Shown: piece by piece, positions 24,026 to 32,612 of the stretch | Position numbering within the stretch: position 1 is the first letter of the stretch | Layout: each line of letters begins with the position of its first letter | Origin: Candidatus Nitrotoga sp. CP45 | GTDB taxonomy: Bacteria; Pseudomonadota; Gammaproteobacteria; Burkholderiales; Gallionellaceae | Assembly: GCA_003402375.1 (NCBI GenBank) | Contig: QFXJ01000021.1 | Span: 1 to 51,435, forward strand | Length of the DNA stretch: 51,435 bases | Direction: 5' to 3' | Notes under the pieces: generated by a model | The model's input: the letters and a program-made list of their open reading frames with translations, nothing else | Database searches by the model: none | Told to the model about the DNA's origin: nothing | Position numbers and translations under genes: made by a program

Positions 24026-24369
24026 GCGTTGTGACGACTTCCTGTGATTTGGCAAACAAAAAATGTGAACCTTGCGAAGGCGGTATACAGCCGTTACCTC
24101 AAGATAAAGTTAACATTCTGATAAAGCAGCTGGATGGCTGGGTACAGCGCGATCACACCATTAGTAAAGTTTTCAACTTCAAGAACTATTATCAGACTAT
24201 GGCCTTCGTAAATGCAATGGCATGGCTTTCTCACCGCGAAGATCATCATCCCGATCTGAACGTAAGCTACAACAAATGCCATGTGGAATATTCCACGCAT
24301 GCCATTAATGGCCTGTCGGAGAATGACTTCATCTGCGCCGCCAAGGTAGACGCCTTGCTTAAGGTTTGA
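24022..24369 (+). CDS. Pterin-4a-carbinolamine dehydratase (PhhB/PCD family)
   Basis: 115 residues. The family dehydrates 4a-hydroxytetrahydropterin and in some bacteria serves other pterin steps. Seen: the core FKNYYQTMAFVNAMAWLSHREDHHPDLNVSYN with the active-site His cluster (HREDHHP), then VEYSTHAINGLSENDF. The ATG overlaps the cytochrome c stop (ATGA). No phenylalanine hydroxylase gene is in the window, so its pterin substrate is uncertain. Confidence 0.92.
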   Translation: MSVVTTSCDLANKKCEPCEGGIQPLPQDKVNILIKQLDGWVQRDHTISKVFNFKNYYQTMAFVNAMAWLSHREDHHPDLNVSYNKCHVEYSTHAINGLSENDFICAAKVDALLKV

Positions 24370-25238
24370 ATCCACCAATCCAAGGGCAGGTGGTCGCTGC
24401 CTTCAGCCGTCAATATATGGTTGAACTGTGTGACGGAGAACTGCTGCCATGTCTGACACACGGAAAAAAAAGCGAAGTTGCATGTGGTGATATTGTAGAA
24501 ATTCAGCGCATAAGTGATGCGCAAGGGGTGATCGAACGTACCCTGCCGCGCCAGACCTTACTGTATCGTTCTGATGCCTACCGCCAGAAACTTATTGCCG
24601 CCAACATTACACAAATTATTGTGGTCGTGGCAAGCAAACCTTCATTCAGCGACGAACTATTGGCGCGCTGCCTCATCGCCGCACACGATCAGCAACTTGC
24701 AACTCTCATTGTGCTGAATAAATGCGATTTACTGGAAGCAGCAATAATTGCGCGTGCCCAACTGGAACCCTACCGCGCCATTGGTTACCGTGTGCTGGAA
24801 CTATGTGCCAAAGAGAATTCCACCCCTCTGCGCCCCTTTCTGCAAGGCCACACCAGCATATTGGTGGGGCAATCCGGCATGGGTAAATCTACTCTCATCA
24901 ATGCATTGCTACCGGATGCGCAAGCACCCACACGCGAAATTTCCACTGCACTGAATTCAGGGAAACACACCACCACCCACGCACGTCTCTATCACTTAGA
25001 CACGGAAAGTCATCTGATAGACTGCCCCGGCGTACAAGCATTCGGGCTACACCACCTGGATTTTGGTGCCATCGAAGCGGGCTTTGTAGAATTCGCAGCC
25101 TATCATGGCCAATGTCGCTTCCATAACTGTCATCACACGCATGAGCCGGACTGCGCACTGAAAAAAACAGAGCAAGAAGGAAAGATCGATGCACGGAGAC
25201 TAAAGCTGTTTCAGGAAATTAGCCAGAGTAAGTGCTGA
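24366..25238 (+). CDS. rsgA: Ribosome small-subunit GTPase RsgA
   Basis: Circularly permuted GTPase that checks the 30S subunit in late assembly. 290 residues. Seen: an N-terminal OB fold, G4 NKCD (118-121) before G1 GQSGMGKS (168-175), as expected for the permutation, G3 DCPG, and the C-terminal zinc site CRFHNCHHTHEPDC. The start is a TTG overlapping the previous stop (TTGA), which suggests translational coupling; no better ATG gives the family N-terminus. Confidence 0.95.
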   Translation: MNPPIQGQVVAAFSRQYMVELCDGELLPCLTHGKKSEVACGDIVEIQRISDAQGVIERTLPRQTLLYRSDAYRQKLIAANITQIIVVVASKPSFSDELLARCLIAAHDQQLATLIVLNKCDLLEAAIIARAQLEPYRAIGYRVLELCAKENSTPLRPFLQGHTSILVGQSGMGKSTLINALLPDAQAPTREISTALNSGKHTTTHARLYHLDTESHLIDCPGVQAFGLHHLDFGAIEAGFVEFAAYHGQCRFHNCHHTHEPDCALKKTEQEGKIDARRLKLFQEISQSKC

Positions 25239-25314
25239 CTTGCCTCCTTAGAGAAGGCAATAATTTATTGGCTTTTAATAGCTCATCAAACAAGGAACCA
25301 ATACTACAAATACA

Positions 25315-26253
25315 TCAGACCCTAACTAATGTTGCCAACCCTAGCAGTAACAACAACACAATCCAGAATACCAGCGCGCGCCACACCAAACCTACAGCGC
25401 TTTGCATGAAGTCCACGTCAGCCTCATCCCCAATTCCCAATTCGGGACGATCCAACGGCAAACCACCCTGCGAAATCGGCAATCCAAGCCGTACACCAAT
25501 CGCTCCCGCACCGCTGGCCAGCACAATGCCTGCCTCTGGATCAGGCCAGTTTTGTGCCTGTATACGCCAGCAATACACTGTATCTTCAAAGTCGCCAACA
25601 ATAGCAAAGATCGTGGCGGTAAGGCGCAACGGTAGCCATTCTATCCAATGGTAAGCTTGTCGTGAGAACACCCCGAATTCGCTAAGTTCGACATCCTTCT
25701 GATTATCCCAACGCGTATAAATGAATTGCGACATACGATACAGTATTGCGCCGACTGGCCCCAGCCCCAGCAGCATTGTAATCACAAACCATACGATTAC
25801 ACCGAAAACACGACGGTGCGAGGCCAGCAACCCTTCTTCGATAGTGACGCGCGCAACTTCCTCATAATTCAGGTCATGACATGACATTCCACGCCATGTA
25901 GAAAGAATACTGCGCGCTTTATCCAAATCGTTGTCACGTAGCGCTTGGTGAATGTCGGTGTAGTAATGACTGAACTGGCGGAAGCCCATGGTGAGGTACA
26001 GCACCAGCACACTGAATGCCCAGGCGAAGGCCGGATGGATAAGATATGACAACCAATACAACACAGCTGTGCCACATAACGGTAGTAACACCGCCAGTAG
26101 CCAGGCAATCTTGCCATGTTTATGCTCACCCGTATTTAAGTGGCGCTGAAAAAAGTTGACGTAGCGTGTCAGCCAAACAAACAAGTATTTGCGCGAAGCA
26201 AGTGGATGTAATTGTTCCAGCAACAGGGCGACGATCAAAGAAAACAGGCTCAT
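25315..26253 (-). CDS. CobD/CbiB-AmpE-like inner-membrane protein
   Basis: 312 residues with N-terminal SLIVALLLEQLHPL and four to five hydrophobic helices (about 1-15, 50-85, 145-170, 195-215, 290-310). The YTDIHQALRDNDLDKARSIL segment and a second part with RLTATIFAIVGDFEDTVYCWR fit the CobD/CbiB superfamily branch that includes AmpE. No cobalamin or beta-lactamase genes are nearby, so neither adenosylcobinamide-phosphate synthase nor AmpE activity can be assumed. It is convergent with rsgA. Confidence 0.75.
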   Translation of the reverse strand: MSLFSLIVALLLEQLHPLASRKYLFVWLTRYVNFFQRHLNTGEHKHGKIAWLLAVLLPLCGTAVLYWLSYLIHPAFAWAFSVLVLYLTMGFRQFSHYYTDIHQALRDNDLDKARSILSTWRGMSCHDLNYEEVARVTIEEGLLASHRRVFGVIVWFVITMLLGLGPVGAILYRMSQFIYTRWDNQKDVELSEFGVFSRQAYHWIEWLPLRLTATIFAIVGDFEDTVYCWRIQAQNWPDPEAGIVLASGAGAIGVRLGLPISQGGLPLDRPELGIGDEADVDFMQSAVGLVWRALVFWIVLLLLLGLATLVRV

Positions 26254-26338
26254 ATCATCTCAGGGTGAGTAGGCTAAGTTAGCCCGCAAGATACCACACG
26301 CAGGCTTATGCGACACACCATTACCCAACCGCTTTCCA

Positions 26339-26363
26339 CCCGCGAATTTATGAAATTCGCGGG
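26339..26363. repeat. REP-like palindrome right after the cysN stop
   Basis: CCCGCGAATTT (26339-26349) and AAATTCGCGGG (26353-26363) form a perfect 11-bp stem with a three-base loop, abutting the cysN stop codon. No T-tract follows on the minus strand. A 15-base part (TTTCATAAATTCGCG) recurs exactly at 12254-12268 and a shorter part at 12424-12434, so it may belong to a dispersed palindrome family rather than being a simple terminator. Confidence 0.6.
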
Positions 26364-27617
26364 TTATATAATCATTCCTGCCGCGACAGTATTATTCGTC
26401 GCTTCATCAATGACAATAAAGCTGCCCGTAAAACGGTTTTTAATATAGCTGTCGAATACCAGCGGCTGTTGCACCTTCATCGCCACGCGGGCAATGTCAT
26501 TCATATTGAGCGTGGCACTGTTGTGCTGTTCCAGTGTATTTACATCCACACGATATTCAAGGCGCGCAAACAAACACTTCACCACACGCGTGGTGTGCTT
26601 GATAATGTACTTGCGACTCAGATCAAGCGGCGACTCAGACAGCCAACACAACATGGCCTCAAATTCCTTGGAAGCTTGCGGCATAGTGGCAGATTTCACG
26701 AACATATCGCCGCGCGAGATATCAATCTCATCCGTCAGGGTTAGCGTAACCGACTGCGGCGCATAAGCGCGTTGCAAGTTGCCATCGTAGGTGACGATCT
26801 CCTTCACCTTGGTGGTGCGGCCGGAAGGCAGGATGGTAATTTCATCGCCCGCCGCGATTTCTCCCGACTCGATACGTCCCATGTAGCCTCGGAAATCATG
26901 ATATTCCTGCGTCTGCGGACGACACACCCATTGCACGGGATAGCGGAAATCGGTAGTGTTGATATCATGGTCAATCACCACATTTTCCAGCAATTCCAAT
27001 AGCGGGCTGCCTTGATACCAATTTAAATTTTCGCCCCGCTCCACCACCATATCGCCATTCAATGCCGACATTGGAATACAGGTCATCTCATGCACGCCCA
27101 ATTGCGCGGCAAATGCACGATACTCTGCGCAAATCGCATCGAACGTTTCTTCCGAATAACCCACCATATCCATTTTGTTGACGGCCAGCACAATATGCGG
27201 CACACCTACCAGGCTGGCGATAAAAGTATGACGGCGTGTTTGTGTCAGTACACCCTTACGAGCATCGATCAGGATGATAGCAAGGTTCGCTGTGCTGGCC
27301 GCAGTGACCATGTTGCGCGTGTACTGCTCATGCCCAGGCGTGTCGCCGATAATAAATTTGCGTTTGGGCGTGGCAAAGTAACGATAAGCCACGTCAATGG
27401 TAATTCCCTGCTCGCGCTCCGCCTGCAAGCCATCGGTGAGTAGTGATAAATCCACTGCACCCATGCCGCCCCGCCGCTCGCTGGTTTTAGTAATGGCAGA
27501 AAGTTGGTCTTCGAAAATAGACTTGGAGTCGTGTAACAAGCGGCCAATCAATGTGCTCTTGCCATCGTCGACGCTGCCAGCAGTGATAAAACGAAGTAGC
27601 TGTGTGGTGTTGCTCAT
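26364..27617 (-). CDS. cysN: Sulfate adenylyltransferase subunit 1 CysN
   Basis: GTPase subunit of ATP sulfurylase; GTP hydrolysis drives APS formation by CysD. 417 residues. Seen: G1 GSVDDGKST, switch-I region ITIDVAYRYF, G3 DTPGHEQY, G4 NKMD, then EF-Tu-like beta domains. No APS-kinase (CysC) domain is fused. Two bases separate it from the cysD stop. It is the last gene of the sulfate-assimilation run. Confidence 0.97.
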   Translation of the reverse strand: MSNTTQLLRFITAGSVDDGKSTLIGRLLHDSKSIFEDQLSAITKTSERRGGMGAVDLSLLTDGLQAEREQGITIDVAYRYFATPKRKFIIGDTPGHEQYTRNMVTAASTANLAIILIDARKGVLTQTRRHTFIASLVGVPHIVLAVNKMDMVGYSEETFDAICAEYRAFAAQLGVHEMTCIPMSALNGDMVVERGENLNWYQGSPLLELLENVVIDHDINTTDFRYPVQWVCRPQTQEYHDFRGYMGRIESGEIAAGDEITILPSGRTTKVKEIVTYDGNLQRAYAPQSVTLTLTDEIDISRGDMFVKSATMPQASKEFEAMLCWLSESPLDLSRKYIIKHTTRVVKCLFARLEYRVDVNTLEQHNSATLNMNDIARVAMKVQQPLVFDSYIKNRFTGSFIVIDEATNNTVAAGMII

Positions 27618-27619
27618 AA

Positions 27620-28525
27620 TTAAAAGTAACCTTCTTTTTTGCGCAGTTCCATTGATGCCTCTGAAGTCTGATCGTCCATACGTGTCGCACCGCGCTCGGT
27701 AATGCGTGTGATGGCTGTTTCTTCAATAATTTCCTGCGCGTTACGTGCATGCGACTCTACCGGACAGGTGCAAGTCATATCGCCCACTGTACGGAAACGC
27801 ACCATCAATTTTTCCACCGTTTCACCTGACCTCGGCTGCACCAGATGCGACACGGGCAAAATACCATTGTCGCGGCGGATCACTTCGCGTTCATGCGCGT
27901 AGTAGATGTCGGGGATATATAGCTTCTCGCGTGAGATATATTCCCAAATATCCATTTCCGTCCAATTACTGATCGGAAACACGCGAATATTTTCACCGGC
28001 ATGCACCCGCGTGTTGTATGTATCCCACAATTCGGGGCGCTGATTTTTCGGATCCCACTGACCGAACTCGTCTCGGAAAGAAAAAATGCGCTCCTTGGCT
28101 CGTGCTTTCTCCTCGTCCCGGCGCGCACCGCCAATACAAGCATCGAAACCAAACTCGGCAATGGTTTCCAGCAAGGTCACAGACTGGAAGGCATTGCGTC
28201 CCTGATCTGCATTTTTCAGCACAATCGTTCCCTTCTTGATCGAGCCATCCAGCGAACGTACGATTAGCCGCTCACCCAAATCAGATGCCAGTTTATCGCG
28301 GCATGCGATCACTTCCGGAAAGTTATGCTCGGTATCAATGTGCACCAACGGAAACGGAAAGCGCGCCGGGCGAAAAGCCTTTTCTGCCAGGCGCAACATG
28401 ACGATGGAGTCCTTGCCACCGGAGAATAGCAGCGCAGGATTTTTGCATTCCGCCGCCACCTCTCGCATGATGTGGATAGATTCACTTTCCAGCACATCCA
28501 GGTGGGTAAAAGGTTGATTACTCAT
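27620..28525 (-). CDS. cysD: Sulfate adenylyltransferase subunit 2 CysD
   Basis: Catalytic subunit of ATP sulfurylase (ATP + sulfate to APS). 301 residues of the PP-loop family: FSGGKDSIVMLRLAEKAF near residue 35, VHIDTEHNFPE, RRDEEKARAKERIFSFRD and a C-terminal MELRKKEGYF, as in other CysD proteins. It lies between cysH (117 bases upstream) and cysN on the same strand. Confidence 0.97.
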   Translation of the reverse strand: MSNQPFTHLDVLESESIHIMREVAAECKNPALLFSGGKDSIVMLRLAEKAFRPARFPFPLVHIDTEHNFPEVIACRDKLASDLGERLIVRSLDGSIKKGTIVLKNADQGRNAFQSVTLLETIAEFGFDACIGGARRDEEKARAKERIFSFRDEFGQWDPKNQRPELWDTYNTRVHAGENIRVFPISNWTEMDIWEYISREKLYIPDIYYAHEREVIRRDNGILPVSHLVQPRSGETVEKLMVRFRTVGDMTCTCPVESHARNAQEIIEETAITRITERGATRMDDQTSEASMELRKKEGYF

Positions 28526-28642
28526 TTTTTCTCAACTTCTAAAAATATAAATTCAAGATAACTGAATCTATGGTTCAACAAATAATGCGCCGGGGGTGAA
28601 TAAGGCACGCCTTTCCAGACATCTACCGAAAACCAGAACAGC

Positions 28643-29347
28643 CTATACCTGCCTGATCGGAGTAATCTTGTTCACATGCAAACCACACTCCTTATTTTGC
28701 GCATCCTCCCACCACCAGCGCCCGGAGCGGATATCTTCGCCCGGTGTGATAGCACGCGTACAGGGTGCGCAACCAATACTAGGATAAAAACGGTCATGCA
28801 GTTTGTTATACGGCACTTCATACTGCTTGAGGTATTCCCATACTTCAGCATTACTCCAATCGAGCAGCGGATTGAATTTCTGCAAGCCATTATCGGTATC
28901 GAACGCCGATACCTGCAAAACACCCCGCGTGGGCGCCTGCTCATGACGCATACCAGTGACCCAGGCACGTTTACCGGATAAGGCACGACGCAGCGGCTCC
29001 ACCTTGCGGATATGGCAGCAACCTTTACGCAACTCCACGCTATCATAAAAACCGTTCACCCCATTTTGGGCGACGTACTCTTCAATCCGCCGGGCCTCCG
29101 GGAAAAAAATTTGCAGCGGCACTCTGTAATGCGCACGAACCTCCTGCATCAGGTCGTAAGTTTCCTGCGGCAGACGCCCAGTATCCAAGCTAAACATCTC
29201 AATATCAGGCTGATATTTATTGATCAAATCGGTCAGCACCATATCTTCCGCTCCCAAACTGTTAGCGAAAATAACGGGCGCATAGTCACGCGCAGCATTG
29301 GCCAACACAGTACGCACTTGATCAATTTTTGGTTGCAACTCACTCAT
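28643..29347 (-). CDS. cysH: Adenylyl-sulfate (APS) reductase CysH, 4Fe-4S type
   Basis: Reduces APS (rather than PAPS) to sulfite. The PP-loop-like N-terminal SLGAEDMVL is followed by RKGCCHIRKVEPL and SIGCAPCTRA; the CC...CxxC set is the cluster signature of APS reductases. ECGLH near the C-terminus carries the catalytic Cys. The absence of a CysC gene in the window agrees with direct APS use. The ATG at 29345-29347 gives MSELQPK and overlaps the DUF934 gene end; earlier GTG/ATG codons at 29377 and 29374 are possible starts. Confidence 0.95.
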   Translation of the reverse strand: MSELQPKIDQVRTVLANAARDYAPVIFANSLGAEDMVLTDLINKYQPDIEMFSLDTGRLPQETYDLMQEVRAHYRVPLQIFFPEARRIEEYVAQNGVNGFYDSVELRKGCCHIRKVEPLRRALSGKRAWVTGMRHEQAPTRGVLQVSAFDTDNGLQKFNPLLDWSNAEVWEYLKQYEVPYNKLHDRFYPSIGCAPCTRAITPGEDIRSGRWWWEDAQNKECGLHVNKITPIRQV

Positions 29348-29873
29348 TTGTTGAACCTGCTGTTGCAATTCCATCACGTTTTACACGACGGAACAGGGGT
29401 AGTTTTTGATCCAGCGAAGTTTGATAGGTTTCTGAAAAGTCCGTTAAACCCTTTAGCGCATCATGAATATTCTTGTCCGGGCGAGGCGCAAAAGCATCAA
29501 AGCCAACGCGTTGCATGTAGAACATCTGATCACGCAATACATCACCAATAGCGCGCAATTCGCCAACGTAGCCGAGACGGGCGCGTAGATTGTAAGCAAT
29601 CGAATAGCCACGGCCATCCGCGAATTTAGGAAAATCAACAGCGATGACGTCAAATTTTTCCACTTCGCCTTTCAATTCTTCCGGCCGTTCATTACTAGCC
29701 AGCCAAACACCCAGTTCAGCGCGATTTTGCAGCGCGGCCCGTTGCGCCTGCCAAACTTTAAGCGGAACAATAATTTTTCCGGCAGGAACGGTGATTGATT
29801 CTGGCGTCTCAGTTTCACTCAGGCGGAGGATGGTCCAATCATCGCTGACCACGGCTTTGTTTTTAATAATCAT
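29340..29873 (-). CDS. DUF934 family protein, sulfite-reduction partner
   Basis: 177 residues. Seen: VPLKVWQAQRAAL, GVWLASNERPEEL, VIAVDFPKFADGRGYSIAYNLR and RDQMFYMQRVGFDAF, which identify the DUF934 family regularly found between cysI and cysH in betaproteobacteria. Its job is not established; an accessory role in sulfite reduction is inferred from the constant neighbourhood. It starts five bases after the cysI stop and overlaps cysH. Confidence 0.92.
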   Translation of the reverse strand: MIIKNKAVVSDDWTILRLSETETPESITVPAGKIIVPLKVWQAQRAALQNRAELGVWLASNERPEELKGEVEKFDVIAVDFPKFADGRGYSIAYNLRARLGYVGELRAIGDVLRDQMFYMQRVGFDAFAPRPDKNIHDALKGLTDFSETYQTSLDQKLPLFRRVKRDGIATAGSTNE

Positions 29874-29878
29874 GATCG

Positions 29879-31624
29879 TTAAAACCTCGATTTACGTTGA
29901 ACTGTATAGTTATCAGGCTTGCTTATAAACCCATAAGCATCTTTATCAACAGTATCTTCTGCATTAATCGGTGTTGCAAACACACATTCTTTAAAGGGTG
30001 CCATGCCTATCCTACGTACCGTGTCGATGAAAAGTTCTTCTTCAAGGCGCTCACGCACATAAACTTGCAACAACCGATCAATCACCTCGGGCATTTGTTG
30101 AAAGTTAAAAGAAGGGCCAATTATTTTACCGATTGCGGCATCGTTACCCTGTGCACCACCAACCGACACTTGGTACCACTCCCCACCATCCTTCTTGTCG
30201 ACGCCGATAACGCCAATATGTCCAACGTGATTATGTCCGCAAGCATTGACGCAACCTGACATATTGAGTTCGATCTCACCAATATCATGTTGGAAATCAA
30301 TATTATCGAAGCGTTCGGCAATCATTTTTGCAAGCGGGATCGATCTGGCAAACGCCAAAGTACAGAAATCCGCACCGGGGCAGCAGATGATATCGGTTAA
30401 CAAACCAATGTTGGGCGATGCCATACCATGCTCTGCTGCTTCTTTCCAAAGGCTGACAAGGTCTGATTGTTTAACGTCGGCCAGCACCAAATTCTGCTTA
30501 TGAGTGACACGCAGTTCGCCGAAGCTGAAGCGATCTGCCATATCTGCCACGACATCCATTTGCTCTGCACTAGCATCTCCCGGCGCTATGCCCGTTTTCT
30601 TCAGTGACAACACCACAACCGCATAGCCCGGAATCTTGTGCGGTTTTACGTTGCGCTGCAACCAATTCGCAAAAGCCTTGTTCTCGGTCTTGTATAACGC
30701 CACACCGGGATCATTTGCCGGCAATGTTTCATAAGCGGGCGCTGTAAAGTAGGCCGCGACACGGTTCAGTTCTTCAACAGTCAAAGTACCTGGGCCGTTT
30801 TTAATATCAGCCCAATCCGCTTCGACCTGGCGTCTAAACTCCTCAATCCCGATGGCTTTAACTAGTATCTTGATGCGTGACTTGTACATATTGTCGCGGC
30901 GGCCATATTGGTTGTAGACACGCATGATGGATTCAATGTACGTCAACATATGCTGCCACGGCAAAAAGTCGCATATCTCGCTACCGATAATAGGTGTGCG
31001 TGCCGTACCGCCACCTACCAGCACGCGGAAACCAATTTCCCCCTGCTCATTTTTGAGCACGGACAGCCCGATGTCATGCACCGCGATCGCAGCGCGGTCT
31101 TCGGCTGCACCATTTATTGCGATCTTGAATTTGCGCGGCAAGTAAGCGAACTCTGGATGGAAAGTGCTCCACTGGCGTAGTATTTCAGCGTACGGACGCG
31201 GGTCAATAATTTCATCTGCCGCAACGCCCGCATATTCATCCGATGTAATGTTGCGGATGCAGTTGCCCGAAGTCTGAATTCCGTGCATTTCAACGGTGGC
31301 AAGATCAGCCAAAATATCCGGTGTTTCTTCCAGCTTGATCCAATTGAACTGAAGATTTTGACGGGTCGTGAAGTGACCATAGCCACGGTCGTATTTGCGC
31401 GCGATGTGCGCAAACATGCGCATCTGCGCAGAAGACACCAAACCATAAGGTACAGCGATACGCAGCATATAAGCATGAATTTGCATATAAAGCCCGTTCT
31501 GCAATCGCAGCGGACGAAACTCATCTTCTGTCAGTTCATCTGACAAACGGCGGCGCACCTGGTCGCGATACTGAGCGACGCGCTCATCAACAATTTGATG
31601 GTCATAAACATCGTATTTATACAT
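29879..31624 (-). CDS. cysI: Sulfite reductase hemoprotein CysI (nitrite/sulfite reductase family)
   Basis: Six-electron reduction of sulfite to sulfide using siroheme and a 4Fe-4S cluster. 581 residues. Two ferredoxin-like/siroheme repeats are seen, with GYGHFTTRQNLQFNW in the first half; the cluster ligands are CCPGADFC and the later MSGCVNACGHNH. Neighbours (DUF934, cysH, cysD, cysN) point to sulfite rather than nitrite. No CysJ flavoprotein is in the window, so the electron donor (perhaps ferredoxin or an unlinked protein) is unknown. Confidence 0.93.
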   Translation of the reverse strand: MYKYDVYDHQIVDERVAQYRDQVRRRLSDELTEDEFRPLRLQNGLYMQIHAYMLRIAVPYGLVSSAQMRMFAHIARKYDRGYGHFTTRQNLQFNWIKLEETPDILADLATVEMHGIQTSGNCIRNITSDEYAGVAADEIIDPRPYAEILRQWSTFHPEFAYLPRKFKIAINGAAEDRAAIAVHDIGLSVLKNEQGEIGFRVLVGGGTARTPIIGSEICDFLPWQHMLTYIESIMRVYNQYGRRDNMYKSRIKILVKAIGIEEFRRQVEADWADIKNGPGTLTVEELNRVAAYFTAPAYETLPANDPGVALYKTENKAFANWLQRNVKPHKIPGYAVVVLSLKKTGIAPGDASAEQMDVVADMADRFSFGELRVTHKQNLVLADVKQSDLVSLWKEAAEHGMASPNIGLLTDIICCPGADFCTLAFARSIPLAKMIAERFDNIDFQHDIGEIELNMSGCVNACGHNHVGHIGVIGVDKKDGGEWYQVSVGGAQGNDAAIGKIIGPSFNFQQMPEVIDRLLQVYVRERLEEELFIDTVRRIGMAPFKECVFATPINAEDTVDKDAYGFISKPDNYTVQRKSRF

Positions 31625-31728
31625 TTTTCAATTTCCTTACATTAACGACGCATTATAAAGCTAAGTTAAGCTAACTTTGCCTCCGCGGCCAATTTTAAAA
31701 ACGCACGTTATCTATCAAGTAACAATTG
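31625..31728. promoter_or_regulatory. Putative cysI promoter/CysB site region
   Basis: The gap between the exporter-type gene and cysI contains AAGCTAAGTTAAGCTAACTTT (31660-31680) and AACAATTGTTAA near 31720, AT-rich dyads of the kind bound by CysB-type LysR regulators. The assignment rests on position and the presence of cysB next door. Confidence 0.35.
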
Positions 31729-32511
31729 TTAATACAGCATCAGCTTGACACCGATAATAGTCAACATGGTTGCCAGAATCGGGCGCAGCACATGGTCTGG
31801 GATCTTTATACCAAGATGGCTACCCAAATAAATTCCAGGCAGCGACCCCAGCAACAAACTGCCCAGCAGCCCGTAATTTACCGTACCCAGCGCGGCATGA
31901 CCCAACCCGGCAATCAGGGTGAGCGGCACCGCGTGTGCAATATCAGTGCCGACGATCTGGGCCATAGGCGCGCGCGGATAAAGAAACAGCAAAACCACCA
32001 CGCCCAATGCACCCGCACCCACCGATGAAATTGTTACCAGCACACCCAGAACCGCACCGGTTAAAATGGTCGCACCGGTTAAATGATGCGCATGCAGTTC
32101 AAACATCACACCATCCGGACGTCTCCCAAGCTTTATCAAATACGGCTTGAACAACAGTGCCGCGGCAGTCAGCAACAATGCAACGCTCAATACGCTGGTA
32201 ATCAGCGACTTAAGATGCTTCTCATCCAGCGCCAAATAATGGAGCAGCGCCATGCTGAGTAAAGCGGCGGGCAAACTCCCCATCGCCAACAACTTAACCA
32301 CCTTCCAATCTACCGTGCCGCGTCGCCCATGCACCCAACTGCCACCCATCTTTGTCAGCGACGCATACAGCAAGTCAGTGCCGACTGCCGTGGCCGGGGC
32401 AATGCCAAACATCAGCACCAGTACCGGTGTCATTAAGGAGCCGCCGCCAACGCCGGTCACGCCGACCACAAAGCCGACTATAAAACCAGAAAATGTATAA
32501 AGCCAATCCAT
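31729..32511 (-). CDS. TauE/SafE-family sulfite/sulfonate exporter-like membrane protein
   Basis: 260 residues with about eight hydrophobic helices. Seen: N-terminal FIVGFVVGVTGVGGGSLMTPVLVLMFG, the TauE/SafE signature, and a second VGAGALGVVVLLFLYP repeat in the other half. These proteins move sulfite, sulfonates or other organic anions. Its place between cysI and cysB suggests sulfite or sulfate-related transport, but direction and substrate are inference. It is transcribed away from cysB across a palindromic site. Confidence 0.88.
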   Translation of the reverse strand: MDWLYTFSGFIVGFVVGVTGVGGGSLMTPVLVLMFGIAPATAVGTDLLYASLTKMGGSWVHGRRGTVDWKVVKLLAMGSLPAALLSMALLHYLALDEKHLKSLITSVLSVALLLTAAALLFKPYLIKLGRRPDGVMFELHAHHLTGATILTGAVLGVLVTISSVGAGALGVVVLLFLYPRAPMAQIVGTDIAHAVPLTLIAGLGHAALGTVNYGLLGSLLLGSLPGIYLGSHLGIKIPDHVLRPILATMLTIIGVKLMLY

Positions 32512-32550
32512 CTAAACTCCCTAAAACGGCGCGCATGGTAGCGCACCTCC

Positions 32551-32573
32551 ATATTGTTATCAAATAACAATAT
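32551..32573. promoter_or_regulatory. Palindromic operator candidate between the TauE-type gene and cysB
   Basis: ATATTGTTAT (32551-32560) and ATAACAATAT (32564-32573) are exact complements around CAA, 40 bases before the cysB ATG. A further half-like TATTGTTATA follows at about 32590-32600. LysR regulators commonly bind such sites in the gap between themselves and a divergent target, so this is a likely CysB autoregulatory site. Confidence 0.55.
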
Positions 32574-32612
32574 GTTAGTATTTTATAACCTATTGTTATA
32601 AGAAAAATTGCT

